A DNA stretch of 64,000 nt from Bordetella parapertussis (lineage in GTDB: Bacteria; Pseudomonadota; Gammaproteobacteria; Burkholderiales; SG8-39): assembly GCA_945862265.1 (NCBI GenBank), contig CAMAXP010000003.1, forward strand, positions 62,001 to 126,000. The letters run 5' to 3'. Shown here piece by piece: positions 1 through 8,676 of the stretch. The translations under genes were made by a program, and so were the position numbers. The notes below the pieces were generated by a model. It had not been told where the DNA came from and made no database searches. It saw nothing but the letters and a program-made list of their open reading frames with translations. How positions within the stretch are numbered: the stretch's first letter is position 1; the number at the start of each line of letters is the position of its first letter.

Positions 1-107
1 AGCCTGTCGCGGCGGGCGAGGAAGACCCCAATCGCCGCTGCTTTAGCGTGAAGACGGCCAAAGGCACCTCCACCCGCTGCAACGACGTGCCCGAAAAGAC
101 CGACTGA
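1..107 (+). CDS. C-terminal end of an unidentified protein
   Basis: An open frame enters from the left edge and stops with TGA at 105-107, leaving about 34 residues that end in VPEKTD. The tail is polar, with two cysteines and several charged residues, and does not identify a family. It converges on the chelatase gene, whose stop lies only a few bases away, so the frame is plausibly the end of a real upstream gene. Without the upstream sequence nothing can be said about function. Confidence 0.4.
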   Translation, partial: PVAAGEEDPNRRCFSVKTAKGTSTRCNDVPEKTD

Positions 108-113
108 ACTCGC

Positions 114-482
114 CTAGCGGTGCATCCCCTCGATCCAGCCGGTGATGGCTGAGAGGATGGTGTCGACCTCGCCGATCGGGGGGGAGATGCGGACGGGAAC
201 GCCGGGGTGCCGCAATTTGAGCGCCTCGACGCGCCGGGGAAGGTCTTCCCGCAAGTGGCCCCCGTTCGCGATGAACACCGGGACGATGGACACCTCGCTG
301 GCGCCGCGCCCGATGAGGCCGCTGGCCGCCTCTTCCAGGGTGGGCTTCATGTGCTCAAGGAAGGCGGTTTCGATGTCCGCCTCCGGCATCCGGTCCTGCA
401 GCATCCGCTTGAGGCGATGCAGCGGCCGCGCCCATTCCGGGTCGCGGGCGCCGTGCGCAAACAAAATGATGCCAGTGGTCAC
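114..482 (-). CDS. cbiX: Short CbiX/SirB-type sirohydrochlorin chelatase
   Basis: This 122-residue protein resembles the small single-domain CbiX (CbiXS) class, which inserts Co2+ or Fe2+ into sirohydrochlorin for cobalamin or siroheme synthesis in the cytoplasm. The two metal-binding histidines are present: His10 in FAHGARD near the N-terminus and His76 in GGHLRED. The length matches the short class, which works as a homodimer, rather than the two-domain CbiXL or SirB. The start is GTG, overlapping the stop of the upstream AhpD-like gene by four bases (GTGA), so the two are probably translationally coupled. No other cobalamin or siroheme genes are nearby, so the choice between cobalt and iron cannot be made from context. 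Confidence 0.8.
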   Translation of the reverse strand: MTTGIILFAHGARDPEWARPLHRLKRMLQDRMPEADIETAFLEHMKPTLEEAASGLIGRGASEVSIVPVFIANGGHLREDLPRRVEALKLRHPGVPVRISPPIGEVDTILSAITGWIEGMHR

Positions 483-1063
483 TTCGCCTTAGGCACGCGG
501 CCCATCAGGTAGAACTCGTCATTGGGCCGCATGCTGGTGAGGTTGGCCATGCGGTTGGAGAGCGCGAAGAAAGCCGCGATCGCGCCGATGTCCCAGATGT
601 CCTCCTGCGAGAACCCGTGCTCACGCAGCTCGGCGAACTCGTCCTCACCGGCGCTCGCCGCATCCAGCGCGATGTGCATGGCGAATTCGAGCATCGCCTG
701 CTGCCGCGGCGTGATGTCGGCCTTGCGATAGTTGATCGCCAGCTGGTCGGCCAGCAGCGGGTCCTTGGCGCGGATGCGCAGGATCGCGCCGTGGGCGATC
801 ACGCAGTACTGGCACTCGTTGGCGCCGGAGGTTGCGACGACGATCATCTCGCGCTCGGCCTTGCTGAGCCCGCCCTCCTTTTCCATCAGGGCATCGTGGT
901 AGGCGAAGAAGGCGCGGAATTCCTCAGGCCGGTGGGCCAGCGCGAGGAAGACGTTGGGGATGAAGCCGGCCTTCTCCTGGACGGCGACGAGCTTGTCGCG
1001 GATGTCGGCGGGAAGGTCCTTGAGTTCGGGGACCGGGAAGCGGCTGATGGGTTTGGGATTCAT
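479..1063 (-). CDS. AhpD-like (carboxymuconolactone decarboxylase family) peroxidase-related protein
   Basis: The 194-residue protein has the AhpD-like core. The motif ECQYCVIAHG carries the CxxC pair and nearby His used for thiol-based peroxide reduction in AhpD and in uncharacterised peroxidase-related enzymes. The ATG at 1061-1063 gives the usual N-terminus for this group (MNPKPISRFPVPEL); longer readings would run into non-homologous residues. It is co-oriented with the chelatase and overlaps its start by four bases. The ABC transporter genes end 47 bases upstream and may be read through into it. The physiological substrate is unknown. The assignment to the AhpD superfamily is secure, the exact role is not. 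Confidence 0.8.
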   Translation of the reverse strand: MNPKPISRFPVPELKDLPADIRDKLVAVQEKAGFIPNVFLALAHRPEEFRAFFAYHDALMEKEGGLSKAEREMIVVATSGANECQYCVIAHGAILRIRAKDPLLADQLAINYRKADITPRQQAMLEFAMHIALDAASAGEDEFAELREHGFSQEDIWDIGAIAAFFALSNRMANLTSMRPNDEFYLMGRVPKAK

Positions 1064-1110
1064 GGGACTCAAAATACCATACTGCCGCCCGGATCCCGGC
1101 GGGCCTGCGC

Positions 1111-2172
1111 TCAGGGATCCAGCCGCATCCCCGTGGCACGGTCGAATACGTGCAACTTGTCCGGGTCGACGACCAGGTGCACGCCGCTGCCCTCGGCCAG
1201 GCGCGCGCGGGCGGGGAACTTGGCCCGCAGCATCGCGCCGCCGACATCGAGGTCGATGATCATCTCCTCCCCGAGGAGCTCGCACAGGGTGACGGTCGCC
1301 GACATCCCCCGGTCCGCGAGCCGGACCTCGGAAGCGCGGATGCCGATGGTCACCTCTCGTTCGCCCAGCGCGGCATACCGGGGCAACGGGATGCTGACCC
1401 CGCCGACGCTGGCCGTCCCGCCGGAAAGCCTGGCGTCCAGCAGGTTCATCGGGGGATTGCCGAGGAACCCCGCAACCTGCACGGAGGCCGGCCGGCGGAA
1501 CACTTCTTCCGGCGTACCGATCTGCACGATCCGCCCGTCCATGAAGATCGCCATCCGGTCCGACAGGGACATGGCCTCCTCCTGGTCGTGCGTCACGTAC
1601 ACGGCGGTCACGTCGAGCGAACGCTGCAGGCGCTTGAGTTCGATGCGGGTCTCGACGCGCAGCTTGGCGTCAAGGTTGGACAGCGGTTCGTCGAGCAGGA
1701 ACAGCGCGGGCTTGCGCACGATCGCGCGTGCAAGGGCGCACCGCTGCTGCTGGCCGCCGGACAGTTGTCCCGGCTTGCGCGCCAGGAGGTGCTCGATCCT
1801 GACCCGCGCCGCGGCTTCGCGCACGGCAGGGCCGATCTCGGCCGCGGGCGTCTTGATCATCTTCAGCGGGAAGGCGATGTTTTCCTCGACGCTCATGTGC
1901 GGATACAGCGCGTAACTCTGGAACACCATCGCAACGTCGCGGTCGCCTGGCGGCAGCAGGGTTGCGTCGGTGCCATCGAGGTGGACGTACCCTTCCGTCG
2001 CCGTCTCCAGCCCGGCGATGATGCGCAGCGTGGTCGTCTTGCCTGAGCCCGACGGACCCAGCAGGGAGAAGAACTCCCCGGGGCGGATATCGAGATCGAC
2101 GTCGCGCAGCACCCGCGTTTCGCCGAACGACTTGCCCACACCTTCGAGCCTTACCTCTCCCCGACTGGTCAT
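1111..2172 (-). CDS. Sugar/polyol-type ABC transporter ATPase (MalK/UgpC family)
   Basis: A 353-residue cytoplasmic ATPase of a CUT1-type importer. Visible motifs are Walker A (GPSGSGKT, about residues 39-46), Q-loop VFQSYALYPHMS, signature LSGGQQQR, Walker B LFLLDEPLSNLD and the H-loop VTHD. A C-terminal TOBE-like regulatory domain of about 120 residues is typical of MalK/UgpC. The start at 2172 gives the expected short N-terminus before the first beta strand and overlaps the stop of the permease upstream by four bases. It is the last gene of the order binding protein, permease, permease, ATPase. The substrate cannot be read from the ATPase; MalK-type subunits are often shared between transporters. 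Confidence 0.9.
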   Translation of the reverse strand: MTSRGEVRLEGVGKSFGETRVLRDVDLDIRPGEFFSLLGPSGSGKTTTLRIIAGLETATEGYVHLDGTDATLLPPGDRDVAMVFQSYALYPHMSVEENIAFPLKMIKTPAAEIGPAVREAAARVRIEHLLARKPGQLSGGQQQRCALARAIVRKPALFLLDEPLSNLDAKLRVETRIELKRLQRSLDVTAVYVTHDQEEAMSLSDRMAIFMDGRIVQIGTPEEVFRRPASVQVAGFLGNPPMNLLDARLSGGTASVGGVSIPLPRYAALGEREVTIGIRASEVRLADRGMSATVTLCELLGEEMIIDLDVGGAMLRAKFPARARLAEGSGVHLVVDPDKLHVFDRATGMRLDP

Positions 2173-3017
2173 CGTCTGCCCGATCCTTTCACCGCACCCG
2201 CAGTCAGCCCCTTGACGATGTGCTTCTGCGCCACGATGCCGAGGACTATGACCGGCAGCATGGCGATCAGCGCGGCGGCGCACAGCTGCGCCCACTGCGT
2301 CTGTTCCGTATTGATGTAGTTGTACATGGCCACCGTCACGGGCTTCACCGTCGCCCCGCCGAGGACCACCGCAAACAGGAATTCGTTCCAGGCGTTGAGG
2401 AACACGAAGATCACCGTGACCGCGATCGCGCCGCGCGCCTGGGGGAGCACCACGTACCAGAAGGCCTGCCAGCGGCTGGCGCGGTCGAGCAGCGCGGCCT
2501 CCTCCATCTCGCGCGGGATATCCTCGAAGTAGGACACCATCAGCCAGATTGCGAACGGCAGGGAGAACGTGATGTAGATGAGCACCAGGCCCTTGTAGCT
2601 GTCCATCCATCCGATGCCGTTGAGGATGAGGAAGTACGGGATGATCAGGCCGATCGGCGGCACGAGCTGGGTGGCGAGCACATAGAAGCCCAGGGGCTGC
2701 CTGCCCGGCAGGCGCAGCCGCGCGATGGCATAGGCGGCGGGCACCGCGATCACGATCGACAGGATGGTCGTAGCCAGCGCGATGATGAGGCTGCTGGTGA
2801 GGTTCGGCACGATGCTGGTGGGTCCCGCCAGGACGGCCACGTAGTTCTTGAGCGTGGCTTCGAACACCACTGTGGGCGGGTAAGCCAACACCTCCTTCTC
2901 GTCCTTGAAGGAGGTGAGCACCGAGAGCAGCACGGGCAGGATCCACACCAGCAGCAACGCCGCCGATACGGCCATCAGGATCGCGCCGCGCAGGGCGCTG
3001 CCGCCGCGCCTGCTCAT
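2169..3017 (-). CDS. ABC transporter permease, MalG/UgpE type
   Basis: A 282-residue inner-membrane permease with about six hydrophobic segments. The cytoplasmic EAA loop that docks on the ATPase is recognisable around EEAALLDRASRWQAFW, followed by the conserved G-type segment with FVFLNAWNEFLFA. Length and layout fit the shorter MalG-like partner of CUT1 importers. It overlaps both neighbours by four bases, as expected for a tightly coupled operon. It should pair with the MalF-like permease encoded immediately upstream to form the transport channel. The substrate is unknown. Confidence 0.9.
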   Translation of the reverse strand: MSRRGGSALRGAILMAVSAALLLVWILPVLLSVLTSFKDEKEVLAYPPTVVFEATLKNYVAVLAGPTSIVPNLTSSLIIALATTILSIVIAVPAAYAIARLRLPGRQPLGFYVLATQLVPPIGLIIPYFLILNGIGWMDSYKGLVLIYITFSLPFAIWLMVSYFEDIPREMEEAALLDRASRWQAFWYVVLPQARGAIAVTVIFVFLNAWNEFLFAVVLGGATVKPVTVAMYNYINTEQTQWAQLCAAALIAMLPVIVLGIVAQKHIVKGLTAGAVKGSGRR

Positions 3018-3847
3018 GCCGCCCGCCGGATGCGGAACAGGATCGCGGCCACCGCCAGCGTGATCGCGAGCAGCACCACCGCCACCGCCGCCCCGTAGCC
3101 CAGGGACAGCTCCGCAAAGGACACTCGATACGCGTAGAGGTTGACGATTTCAGTCGCGGTGCCGGGCCCGCCGCCGGTGGCGGCGTAGATGGCCGCGAAC
3201 GCCGCGAGCGCCACGGTCATGCGCAGGATGACCACCACCACGATGGCCGGCCGGATCAGCGGCAGCGTGATGTGCACGAACCGCCGCCATGCGTTGGCGC
3301 GGTCGATCTTCGCGGCCTCATACAAATCCTCGGGCAGGGCTGCGAGCGCGGCCAGCATGTAGAGGAAGACAAACGGGGTCCACTGCCAGGTGTGGATCGC
3401 GATGACCGAGAACCGCGCGAGCTCGGGGTCGCCGAGCCAGTTGTGCGAACCCAACCCGAGTGAACGGGAGGCGTAGTCGACGATACCGAAGTCCGGCGTC
3501 AGCATCAGCGTGCGCCAGAACAGGCCGACCACGACGGGCGCTAGGACGAGCGGGAGGATCGCCGCCACGCGAAAGGCCCACTGGGCGCGCGGGATGCGCA
3601 GGACCAGCATCGCCATGCCGAGCCCGATCACCAGCTGCAGCGCGACCGTAACCACCGTATAGATCCCGGTGTAGGAGAGGGCGCCCCAGAACCGGCTGTC
3701 CTCCCACATGCGCACGTAATTCCCGACCCCGATATACCGGTCCATGCCCGGCATCGCGAGGTTGATGTTCTGCAGGCTCTGCCAGAGGAGGTAGAGCAGC
3801 GGGAAGGTCGTGGTCGCCACGAGCACCAGCAGGCCCGGCGCGAGCAT
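3014..3847 (-). CDS. ABC transporter permease, MalF/UgpA type (start uncertain)
   Basis: The permease carries the binding-protein-dependent transport fold, with an EAA loop at EAAKIDRANAWRRFVHITLP and about six membrane spans. The ATG at 3845-3847 falls right at the beginning of the first membrane segment (MLAPGLLVLVATTT) and has no convincing ribosome site. The frame is open and permease-like a little further upstream (RAERSERRFALA), but no ATG, GTG or TTG occurs between 3847 and the body of the binding-protein gene. The true N-terminus may use a rare start such as the in-frame ATC near 3925, or a small sequence change may hide it. The protein would then be about 20-25 residues longer than the 277 given here. 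Confidence 0.8.
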   Translation of the reverse strand: MLAPGLLVLVATTTFPLLYLLWQSLQNINLAMPGMDRYIGVGNYVRMWEDSRFWGALSYTGIYTVVTVALQLVIGLGMAMLVLRIPRAQWAFRVAAILPLVLAPVVVGLFWRTLMLTPDFGIVDYASRSLGLGSHNWLGDPELARFSVIAIHTWQWTPFVFLYMLAALAALPEDLYEAAKIDRANAWRRFVHITLPLIRPAIVVVVILRMTVALAAFAAIYAATGGGPGTATEIVNLYAYRVSFAELSLGYGAAVAVVLLAITLAVAAILFRIRRAA

Positions 3848-3929
3848 CGCGAGGGCGAACCGGCGCTCGGAGCGTTCCGCCCGCGCGAGCCGCTGGGCAG
3901 CACCGAGGCCGGCTGCAGCGCCGATGGGC

Positions 3930-5351
3930 TCAGCCCCCGCGCATGATGCGCTCGACCTGGATCTGGGCGTCGTCCAGCGCCTGCTGGGACTTGACCTGGC
4001 CGACCAAGGCCGACTGCACGATCTTGGCCATCGTCTCGCCGATCGCGGGCCACTGGGCCACGCGCGGCCGCCACTCGACGTCGGTGTCCTGCGCAAGCGA
4101 ATCCAGCGAGGCTTCCAGGAAGTTGCTGCCGGCGTCGCCGATGGTCTTGCTGTAGGGGCCGGTCTTCCACATCGACAGCCGGTTCACGCCGTAGCGCTTG
4201 CCGGGGCCCTTGAACTTGAACGAAGTGCGCGCCTGCGTTTCCTCGCTGGCCGCCCACTGGATAAACAGCCAGGTCGCCTGGCGGGCCTTCTCGGGCAGCG
4301 CCGAGTTGATCGGCATGGCCCAGTTCCAGATCGAGCTGACGCGGCGGCCGCTCGGGCCCTTGGGCCAGCGCGCGAAGCCGATCTTGCCCATCACCTTCGA
4401 GCGCTCCGGGTTGGCGATGACCGTCGCCGCGGAGTGCCCGTCGATGAAGCTCGCAATGGTCCCTTGCGCGAACGCATCGGCGATATCCGGCCAGTTCCAG
4501 TTCTGCGCGGCCTTCGGCGCGAACGCATTATTCTGGGTCACGTACCAGTCGAGCGCGGCCACCGCCTCGGGGCTGTTGACCTTGATCTTGCCGCCGGCAT
4601 CGAACCACTTTCCGCCGAACGCGCCAAGGAGCGAGGGATAGATGTACATGTTCTGGCCGGCCCCGGGCATGCCGCGCAGGCAGAAGCCCCACATGCGCTT
4701 GTCCGGGTCGTGCAGCGCCTTTGCATTGGACACGATCTGGTCCAGCGTCTCGGCGGGCTTCAGGCCCTTGGCGTCGTAGAGGTCCTTGCGGTAGGTCTGG
4801 ATCGTCATCTCGCCGTCGTAGGGGATGCCGTAGGTCTTGCCATCGACCATGTCGGCCTTGCGCCACGCCTCGAAGATGTCGTCGTACTTGAACCAGGCCT
4901 TGTCGGTCAGCTTCGGGTCGTTGAGGTAGTTCTCGAGCGGGTCGGTCCACTTGTTTGCGGCATACAGCGGCAGGTACATGGGGTCGCCTGCGTGAGTGCT
5001 GATGTTGCCCGTCTTCGAGGAGAGGTCGAGCACGGCCTTCTGGCGGATCTGCCCCGGCGGCACCTTGTCGAAGACCACCTTGATGCCGGTGAGCGCCTCG
5101 AATTCCGGCGCCAGCGAGATCAGGTTGTCGAAATAGCTGGCCGGGATGACCGCCGCGCGGACGGTCTGGCCTTCGGCCTGGCGCCAGTTGATCTTGGCGC
5201 TCTGGTAGGCCCCCAGGTCCATGCCCTGCGCATGCGCAAAGCGCGCGACCCACGGTGCGCCAAGCACCGTTGCGCCGATGGCGGCGCCCGCCTTGAGTGC
5301 CTTGCGGCGCGACTGGTCCGGTGTCCCATCCTGCCTGGATTGCTTGCTCAT
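3930..5351 (-). CDS. ABC transporter extracellular solute-binding protein with Tat-type signal
   Basis: A 473-residue periplasmic binding protein of the large family-1 solute-binding type. The N-terminus has a twin-arginine pattern (QSRRKALKAG) followed by a hydrophobic stretch and a cleavage-like AHAQ, so export by Tat in a folded state is likely. The start at 5351 is supported by a strong GGAGGAGA ribosome site about six bases upstream; longer readings lack this. It is the first gene of the importer operon and reads away from the GMC oxidoreductase across a promoter region that contains a palindrome. CUT1-type binding proteins usually capture oligosaccharides, polyols or glycerol-phosphate-like compounds. 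The neighbouring sulfatase and GMC enzyme hint at a sulfated alcohol or sugar, but this is inference. Confidence 0.88.
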   Translation of the reverse strand: MSKQSRQDGTPDQSRRKALKAGAAIGATVLGAPWVARFAHAQGMDLGAYQSAKINWRQAEGQTVRAAVIPASYFDNLISLAPEFEALTGIKVVFDKVPPGQIRQKAVLDLSSKTGNISTHAGDPMYLPLYAANKWTDPLENYLNDPKLTDKAWFKYDDIFEAWRKADMVDGKTYGIPYDGEMTIQTYRKDLYDAKGLKPAETLDQIVSNAKALHDPDKRMWGFCLRGMPGAGQNMYIYPSLLGAFGGKWFDAGGKIKVNSPEAVAALDWYVTQNNAFAPKAAQNWNWPDIADAFAQGTIASFIDGHSAATVIANPERSKVMGKIGFARWPKGPSGRRVSSIWNWAMPINSALPEKARQATWLFIQWAASEETQARTSFKFKGPGKRYGVNRLSMWKTGPYSKTIGDAGSNFLEASLDSLAQDTDVEWRPRVAQWPAIGETMAKIVQSALVGQVKSQQALDDAQIQVERIMRGG

Positions 5352-5440
5352 GCGATCTCCTCCAAGGGTTGCGATTGCCGCGCTCATTCTGTTTGTTGCC
5401 ATTGTTCCGCACAGCGTATGGCGGAGCACGCGGGTCTTGG

Positions 5441-5452
5441 TATAACGTTATA
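5441..5452. promoter_or_regulatory. Perfect 12-bp palindrome, candidate operator in divergent promoter region
   Basis: TATAACGTTATA is perfectly self-complementary and is the only AT-rich element in the 157-bp gap between the binding-protein gene and the GMC oxidoreductase gene. Its size and position fit a dimeric regulator such as a GntR-family protein controlling both operons. No regulator gene adjoins this gap; the nearest in the window is the GntR/FCD gene near 16.4-17.1 kb. Confidence 0.45.
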
Positions 5453-5508
5453 AGACGATTTTTAGCGCTGTCAATCGCAGCGCAACGCAGCAACCGGAGA
5501 ATTTCGCC

Positions 5509-7113
5509 TTGGGCCACCGCACGTTCGACTATGTGATCGTAGGTGCCGGCTCGGCCGGGTGCGTTCTAGCGAATCGCCTGACCGCGGACGGCCGCCACAC
5601 GGTGCTCCTGCTGGAGGCCGGGCCGCCCGACAGCTACCCCTGGATCCACGTGCCGATCGGCTATGCCAGGACGATGCTGCACCCTGTGCTGAACTGGCGC
5701 TTCGAGACCGAACCCGAGCCGCACATGGGCGGGCGCCGGGTGTACTGGCCCCGTGGACGAACGCTCGGGGGCTCGAGCGCGGTCAACGGGCTGATCCAGA
5801 TCCGCGGGCAGGCGGAGGACTTCGACGGGTGGGAGGCCCTCGGTGCCACCGGATGGAACGCCCGCGAGACGCTGCGCTACTTCATCAAGTCGGAATCGAA
5901 CACCCGCGGTGCGAACGCATTCCACGGCGACCGCGGTCCGCTGACGGTATCGGATATCGCCGAGAAGAACGAACTGGTCGATGCCTTCATCGGCGCATCG
6001 CGCGATCTCGGCATTCCTGCCAATGACGACTTCAACGGCGCCACCCAGGAAGGGGCCGGTTACCTGCAGCTCACTACTCGCAATGGCCGGCGGTGCTCGA
6101 CCGCCGTGGCGTACCTGCGGCCTGCGCGGACAAGGCCCAACCTCAGCGTGGAGACCGGCGCGCACGCCACGGGGGTGGTCTTCGAGGGACGTCGGGCGAC
6201 TGGCTTGCGCTACGTAATAGGCGGAACGCAGCACGAAGTACGTGCCTCCCGCGAAGTGATCCTTTCGGCCGGCGCACTGCAGTCGCCGCAACTGCTGCAG
6301 CTCTCGGGCATCGGGCCGGGCGCTCTGCTGCAGAAGCATGCAATCCCGGTCGTGCACGCGCTCGAGGGCGTCGGCGAGAACCTGCAGGACCACCTGGCGC
6401 TGCGCTCGATGTACAAGTGCACGCGCCCCATTACGACCAACGACGATGTGCGCAACCTCTGGCGCAAGGCGCTCACCGGCATGAAGTATGTCTTCCTGCG
6501 TCGCGGACCGATGGCGATTGGTGTGATGACGGGCGGGATGATCACGCGCGCGCTGGCCGAATCGGCCACCCCGGACATCCAGTTCTTCATTTCCACCGTA
6601 AGCGCCGAAGCACGTGGCTCCGCTCCGCATCCCTTCCCGGGCTTCACCCTGGTCTACTACCCCATGCGACCGACCAGCCGCGGGTGCGTGCGCATCCAGT
6701 CGCCCGACCCGGTTGCCGCCCCGGCCATGCAGGCCAACTACCTGTCGACCGATTACGACCGTCGCATCATGATCGCCGGGGCCCGCATGGCGCGATCACT
6801 GACGGCCACGCCGAGCCTCGCGCCCTATGTGCTCGAGGAACTCCAGCCCGGCCCCGGGGTGCAAAGCGACGAGCAGTTCCTCGAGGCCGTGAAAGAGCAC
6901 GGCTCTTCCGGATACCATCCCGTGGGAACCTGCCGCATGGGCAGGGACGCCGCTGCAGTAGTCGACCCGCAATTGCGCGTCCACGGCACGCAGGGCCTGC
7001 GCGTGGTCGATGCCTCCGTGATGCCAACCCTGGTCTCCGGGAACACGAACGCCGCAACGATCATGATCGCCGAAAAGGGCGCCGACATGATCCTCGCGGA
7101 TGCCGCAGCCTGA
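5509..7113 (+). CDS. GMC-family FAD-dependent oxidoreductase (choline/alcohol dehydrogenase type)
   Basis: A 534-residue flavoprotein of the glucose-methanol-choline family. The N-terminal dinucleotide motif is VGAGSAGCVLANRL, the first GMC signature is GRTLGGSSAVNG, and the C-terminal catalytic region has GYHPVGTCRMG with the conserved His, then VSGNTNAATIMIAEKGAD. The start is TTG at 5509 with GGAGA nine bases upstream; no ATG lies before the FAD motif. The family oxidises primary alcohols such as choline, polyethylene glycol or medium-chain alcohols to aldehydes. It is followed after 25 bases by a sulfatase gene and then a Bug receptor. One consistent reading is that a sulfate ester is hydrolysed and the freed alcohol oxidised, but the order of steps and the substrate are not shown by the sequence. 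Confidence 0.88.
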   Translation: MGHRTFDYVIVGAGSAGCVLANRLTADGRHTVLLLEAGPPDSYPWIHVPIGYARTMLHPVLNWRFETEPEPHMGGRRVYWPRGRTLGGSSAVNGLIQIRGQAEDFDGWEALGATGWNARETLRYFIKSESNTRGANAFHGDRGPLTVSDIAEKNELVDAFIGASRDLGIPANDDFNGATQEGAGYLQLTTRNGRRCSTAVAYLRPARTRPNLSVETGAHATGVVFEGRRATGLRYVIGGTQHEVRASREVILSAGALQSPQLLQLSGIGPGALLQKHAIPVVHALEGVGENLQDHLALRSMYKCTRPITTNDDVRNLWRKALTGMKYVFLRRGPMAIGVMTGGMITRALAESATPDIQFFISTVSAEARGSAPHPFPGFTLVYYPMRPTSRGCVRIQSPDPVAAPAMQANYLSTDYDRRIMIAGARMARSLTATPSLAPYVLEELQPGPGVQSDEQFLEAVKEHGSSGYHPVGTCRMGRDAAAVVDPQLRVHGTQGLRVVDASVMPTLVSGNTNAATIMIAEKGADMILADAAA

Positions 7114-7138
7114 ACCAGCCAAGGAAAACGCACCCCTC

Positions 7139-8665
7139 ATGACCAAACCCAACATCCTGTTCATCACTTCCGACCAGCAACGCGGCGACTGCTACGGGTT
7201 CGAAGGCAGCAAGGTACGCACGCCCCACCTGGACGACCTTGCGCGCGACGGGACGCGCTTTTCCGCCTGCATCACGCCGAACGTGGTCTGCCAGCCTTCG
7301 CGCGCCTCGATCCTCACGGGTCTGCTGCCCCGCACGCACGGCGTGTGCGACAACGGCATCGACCTCGATCCGAAGCTCGGCGAACTCGGGTTCCCGGAGG
7401 CTTTGAGCCGCGCCGGCTACGACACCGGTTTCATCGGAAAGGCGCATTTCTCCACAATGCATACCTTCGCGGCCACCGGCACGCCGGAGTGCCGCTACAG
7501 CATGGACCGCTTCGGCGCCGACTGGCTGGGGCCGTACATGGGGTTCAGGCACGTGGAGATGGTCACCGAAGGCCACAACTACTGGCTGCCCATGAAGCCG
7601 CCCTTCGGGCAGCACTATGAGCGCTGGTACTACGCCGACGGCCATGGCGAGGAGCGCAACCAGCAATACCTGACACGCCTGGCGCCAGAGACTTCGGCCT
7701 CACAGACATGGCACTCTGGATTGCCACCGGCCTGGCACAACTCGACGTGGATCGGCGACCGCACGATCGACTTCCTGCGCAACCGCCAGGACAACCCGTT
7801 TTGCGTCTGGGCCTCGTTCCCGGATCCGCACCACCCGTTCGATGCGCCGGCGCCGTGGAGCCACCTGCACCACCCGGATGAGGTGGACCTGCCCGTGAAC
7901 CGCACGCTCGACTACGAGCGGCGGCCCTGGTGGCACAAAGCCAGCATGGAGGGCAAGCCGATCATCCAGGAGGACCTTCGCAGGGTGCGCGAGGAATATT
8001 CCCGCATCGATACCCAGGATGACCGCCAGTTGCGCGAACTTATTGCCAACTACTACGGCATGATCAGCCTGATCGACCACAACGTCGGGCGGATCCTGAT
8101 CGAGCTGGCGAGGCTGGGCCTGGACAAGAACACGCTGGTGGTCTTCAGCACCGACCACGGGGACTGGCTCGGGGACCACGGCCTGATCCTCAAGGGCCCG
8201 ATGCACTACGAGGGGTTGCTGCGCATCGGCCTGCTCGTGCGCGGGCCGGGCGTGCCGCAAGGCAAGGTCGTCGCGGACCCGGTCTCCACCCTAGACCTGC
8301 CGGCCACGTTCCTCGACTACGCCGGCGCCTCGGCGCTATTGCCGCAGCATTCACGCAGCCTGCGCGGCATGGTCGAAGGGACCGGTGAGACGCGCGACTT
8401 CGCCTACAACGAGTGGGATCTCTCGGCTTCGCGTTGCGGCGTGGAACTGAAACTGCGTACGGTGCGCACGAAAACCCACAAGCTGACGATCGAGCAATCC
8501 ACCGGCGCGGGCGAGCTGTACGACCTCGCGAACGACCCCGGCGAGATGGACAACCGCTTCGACGATCCCGGGTGTGCGGCGGTCCGCAAGGAACTCACGG
8601 ACATGATCAACGCACGCCCGGATGACGCACTCAAGGAGCGCCTCCCGGCCGTCGGGATGGCTTAA
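7139..8665 (+). CDS. Sulfatase (arylsulfatase/choline-sulfatase superfamily)
   Basis: A 508-residue type I sulfatase. The catalytic cysteine that must be converted to formylglycine is Cys51 in the motif CQPSR, followed by ASILTG. Metal-site residues are visible in ITSDQQRGD at the N-terminus and in STDHGDWLGDHG near residue 340. No signal peptide is seen, so it probably acts in the cytoplasm. ATG at 7139 is preceded by AGGAAA at suitable spacing. It lies between the GMC oxidoreductase and a Bug receptor on the same strand. Type I sulfatases need a formylglycine-generating enzyme; none is encoded in this window, so it would have to be supplied from elsewhere. Confidence 0.88.
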   Translation: MTKPNILFITSDQQRGDCYGFEGSKVRTPHLDDLARDGTRFSACITPNVVCQPSRASILTGLLPRTHGVCDNGIDLDPKLGELGFPEALSRAGYDTGFIGKAHFSTMHTFAATGTPECRYSMDRFGADWLGPYMGFRHVEMVTEGHNYWLPMKPPFGQHYERWYYADGHGEERNQQYLTRLAPETSASQTWHSGLPPAWHNSTWIGDRTIDFLRNRQDNPFCVWASFPDPHHPFDAPAPWSHLHHPDEVDLPVNRTLDYERRPWWHKASMEGKPIIQEDLRRVREEYSRIDTQDDRQLRELIANYYGMISLIDHNVGRILIELARLGLDKNTLVVFSTDHGDWLGDHGLILKGPMHYEGLLRIGLLVRGPGVPQGKVVADPVSTLDLPATFLDYAGASALLPQHSRSLRGMVEGTGETRDFAYNEWDLSASRCGVELKLRTVRTKTHKLTIEQSTGAGELYDLANDPGEMDNRFDDPGCAAVRKELTDMINARPDDALKERLPAVGMA

Positions 8666-8676
8666 AGGAGACAACG

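Noticed and set aside
617-1915. Long plus-strand frames opposite the ABC transporter, Mo-hydroxylase large subunit and GatB genes
   Set aside because: They are antisense shadows typical of GC-rich codon bias, rich in His, Arg and Gly with no domain pattern, while the opposite strand encodes clear families.
1111-3117. Reading the ABC ATPase as a 668-residue fusion with upstream sequence
   Set aside because: The added N-terminal part is a frame shadow of the permease; the ATPase has its own ATG at 2172 with an ATGA-type overlap.
7139-8665. Naming the first sulfatase choline sulfatase (BetC)
   Set aside because: The GMC enzyme beside it resembles choline dehydrogenase, but no betaine aldehyde dehydrogenase or BetI lies here and the substrate pocket cannot be judged by eye.
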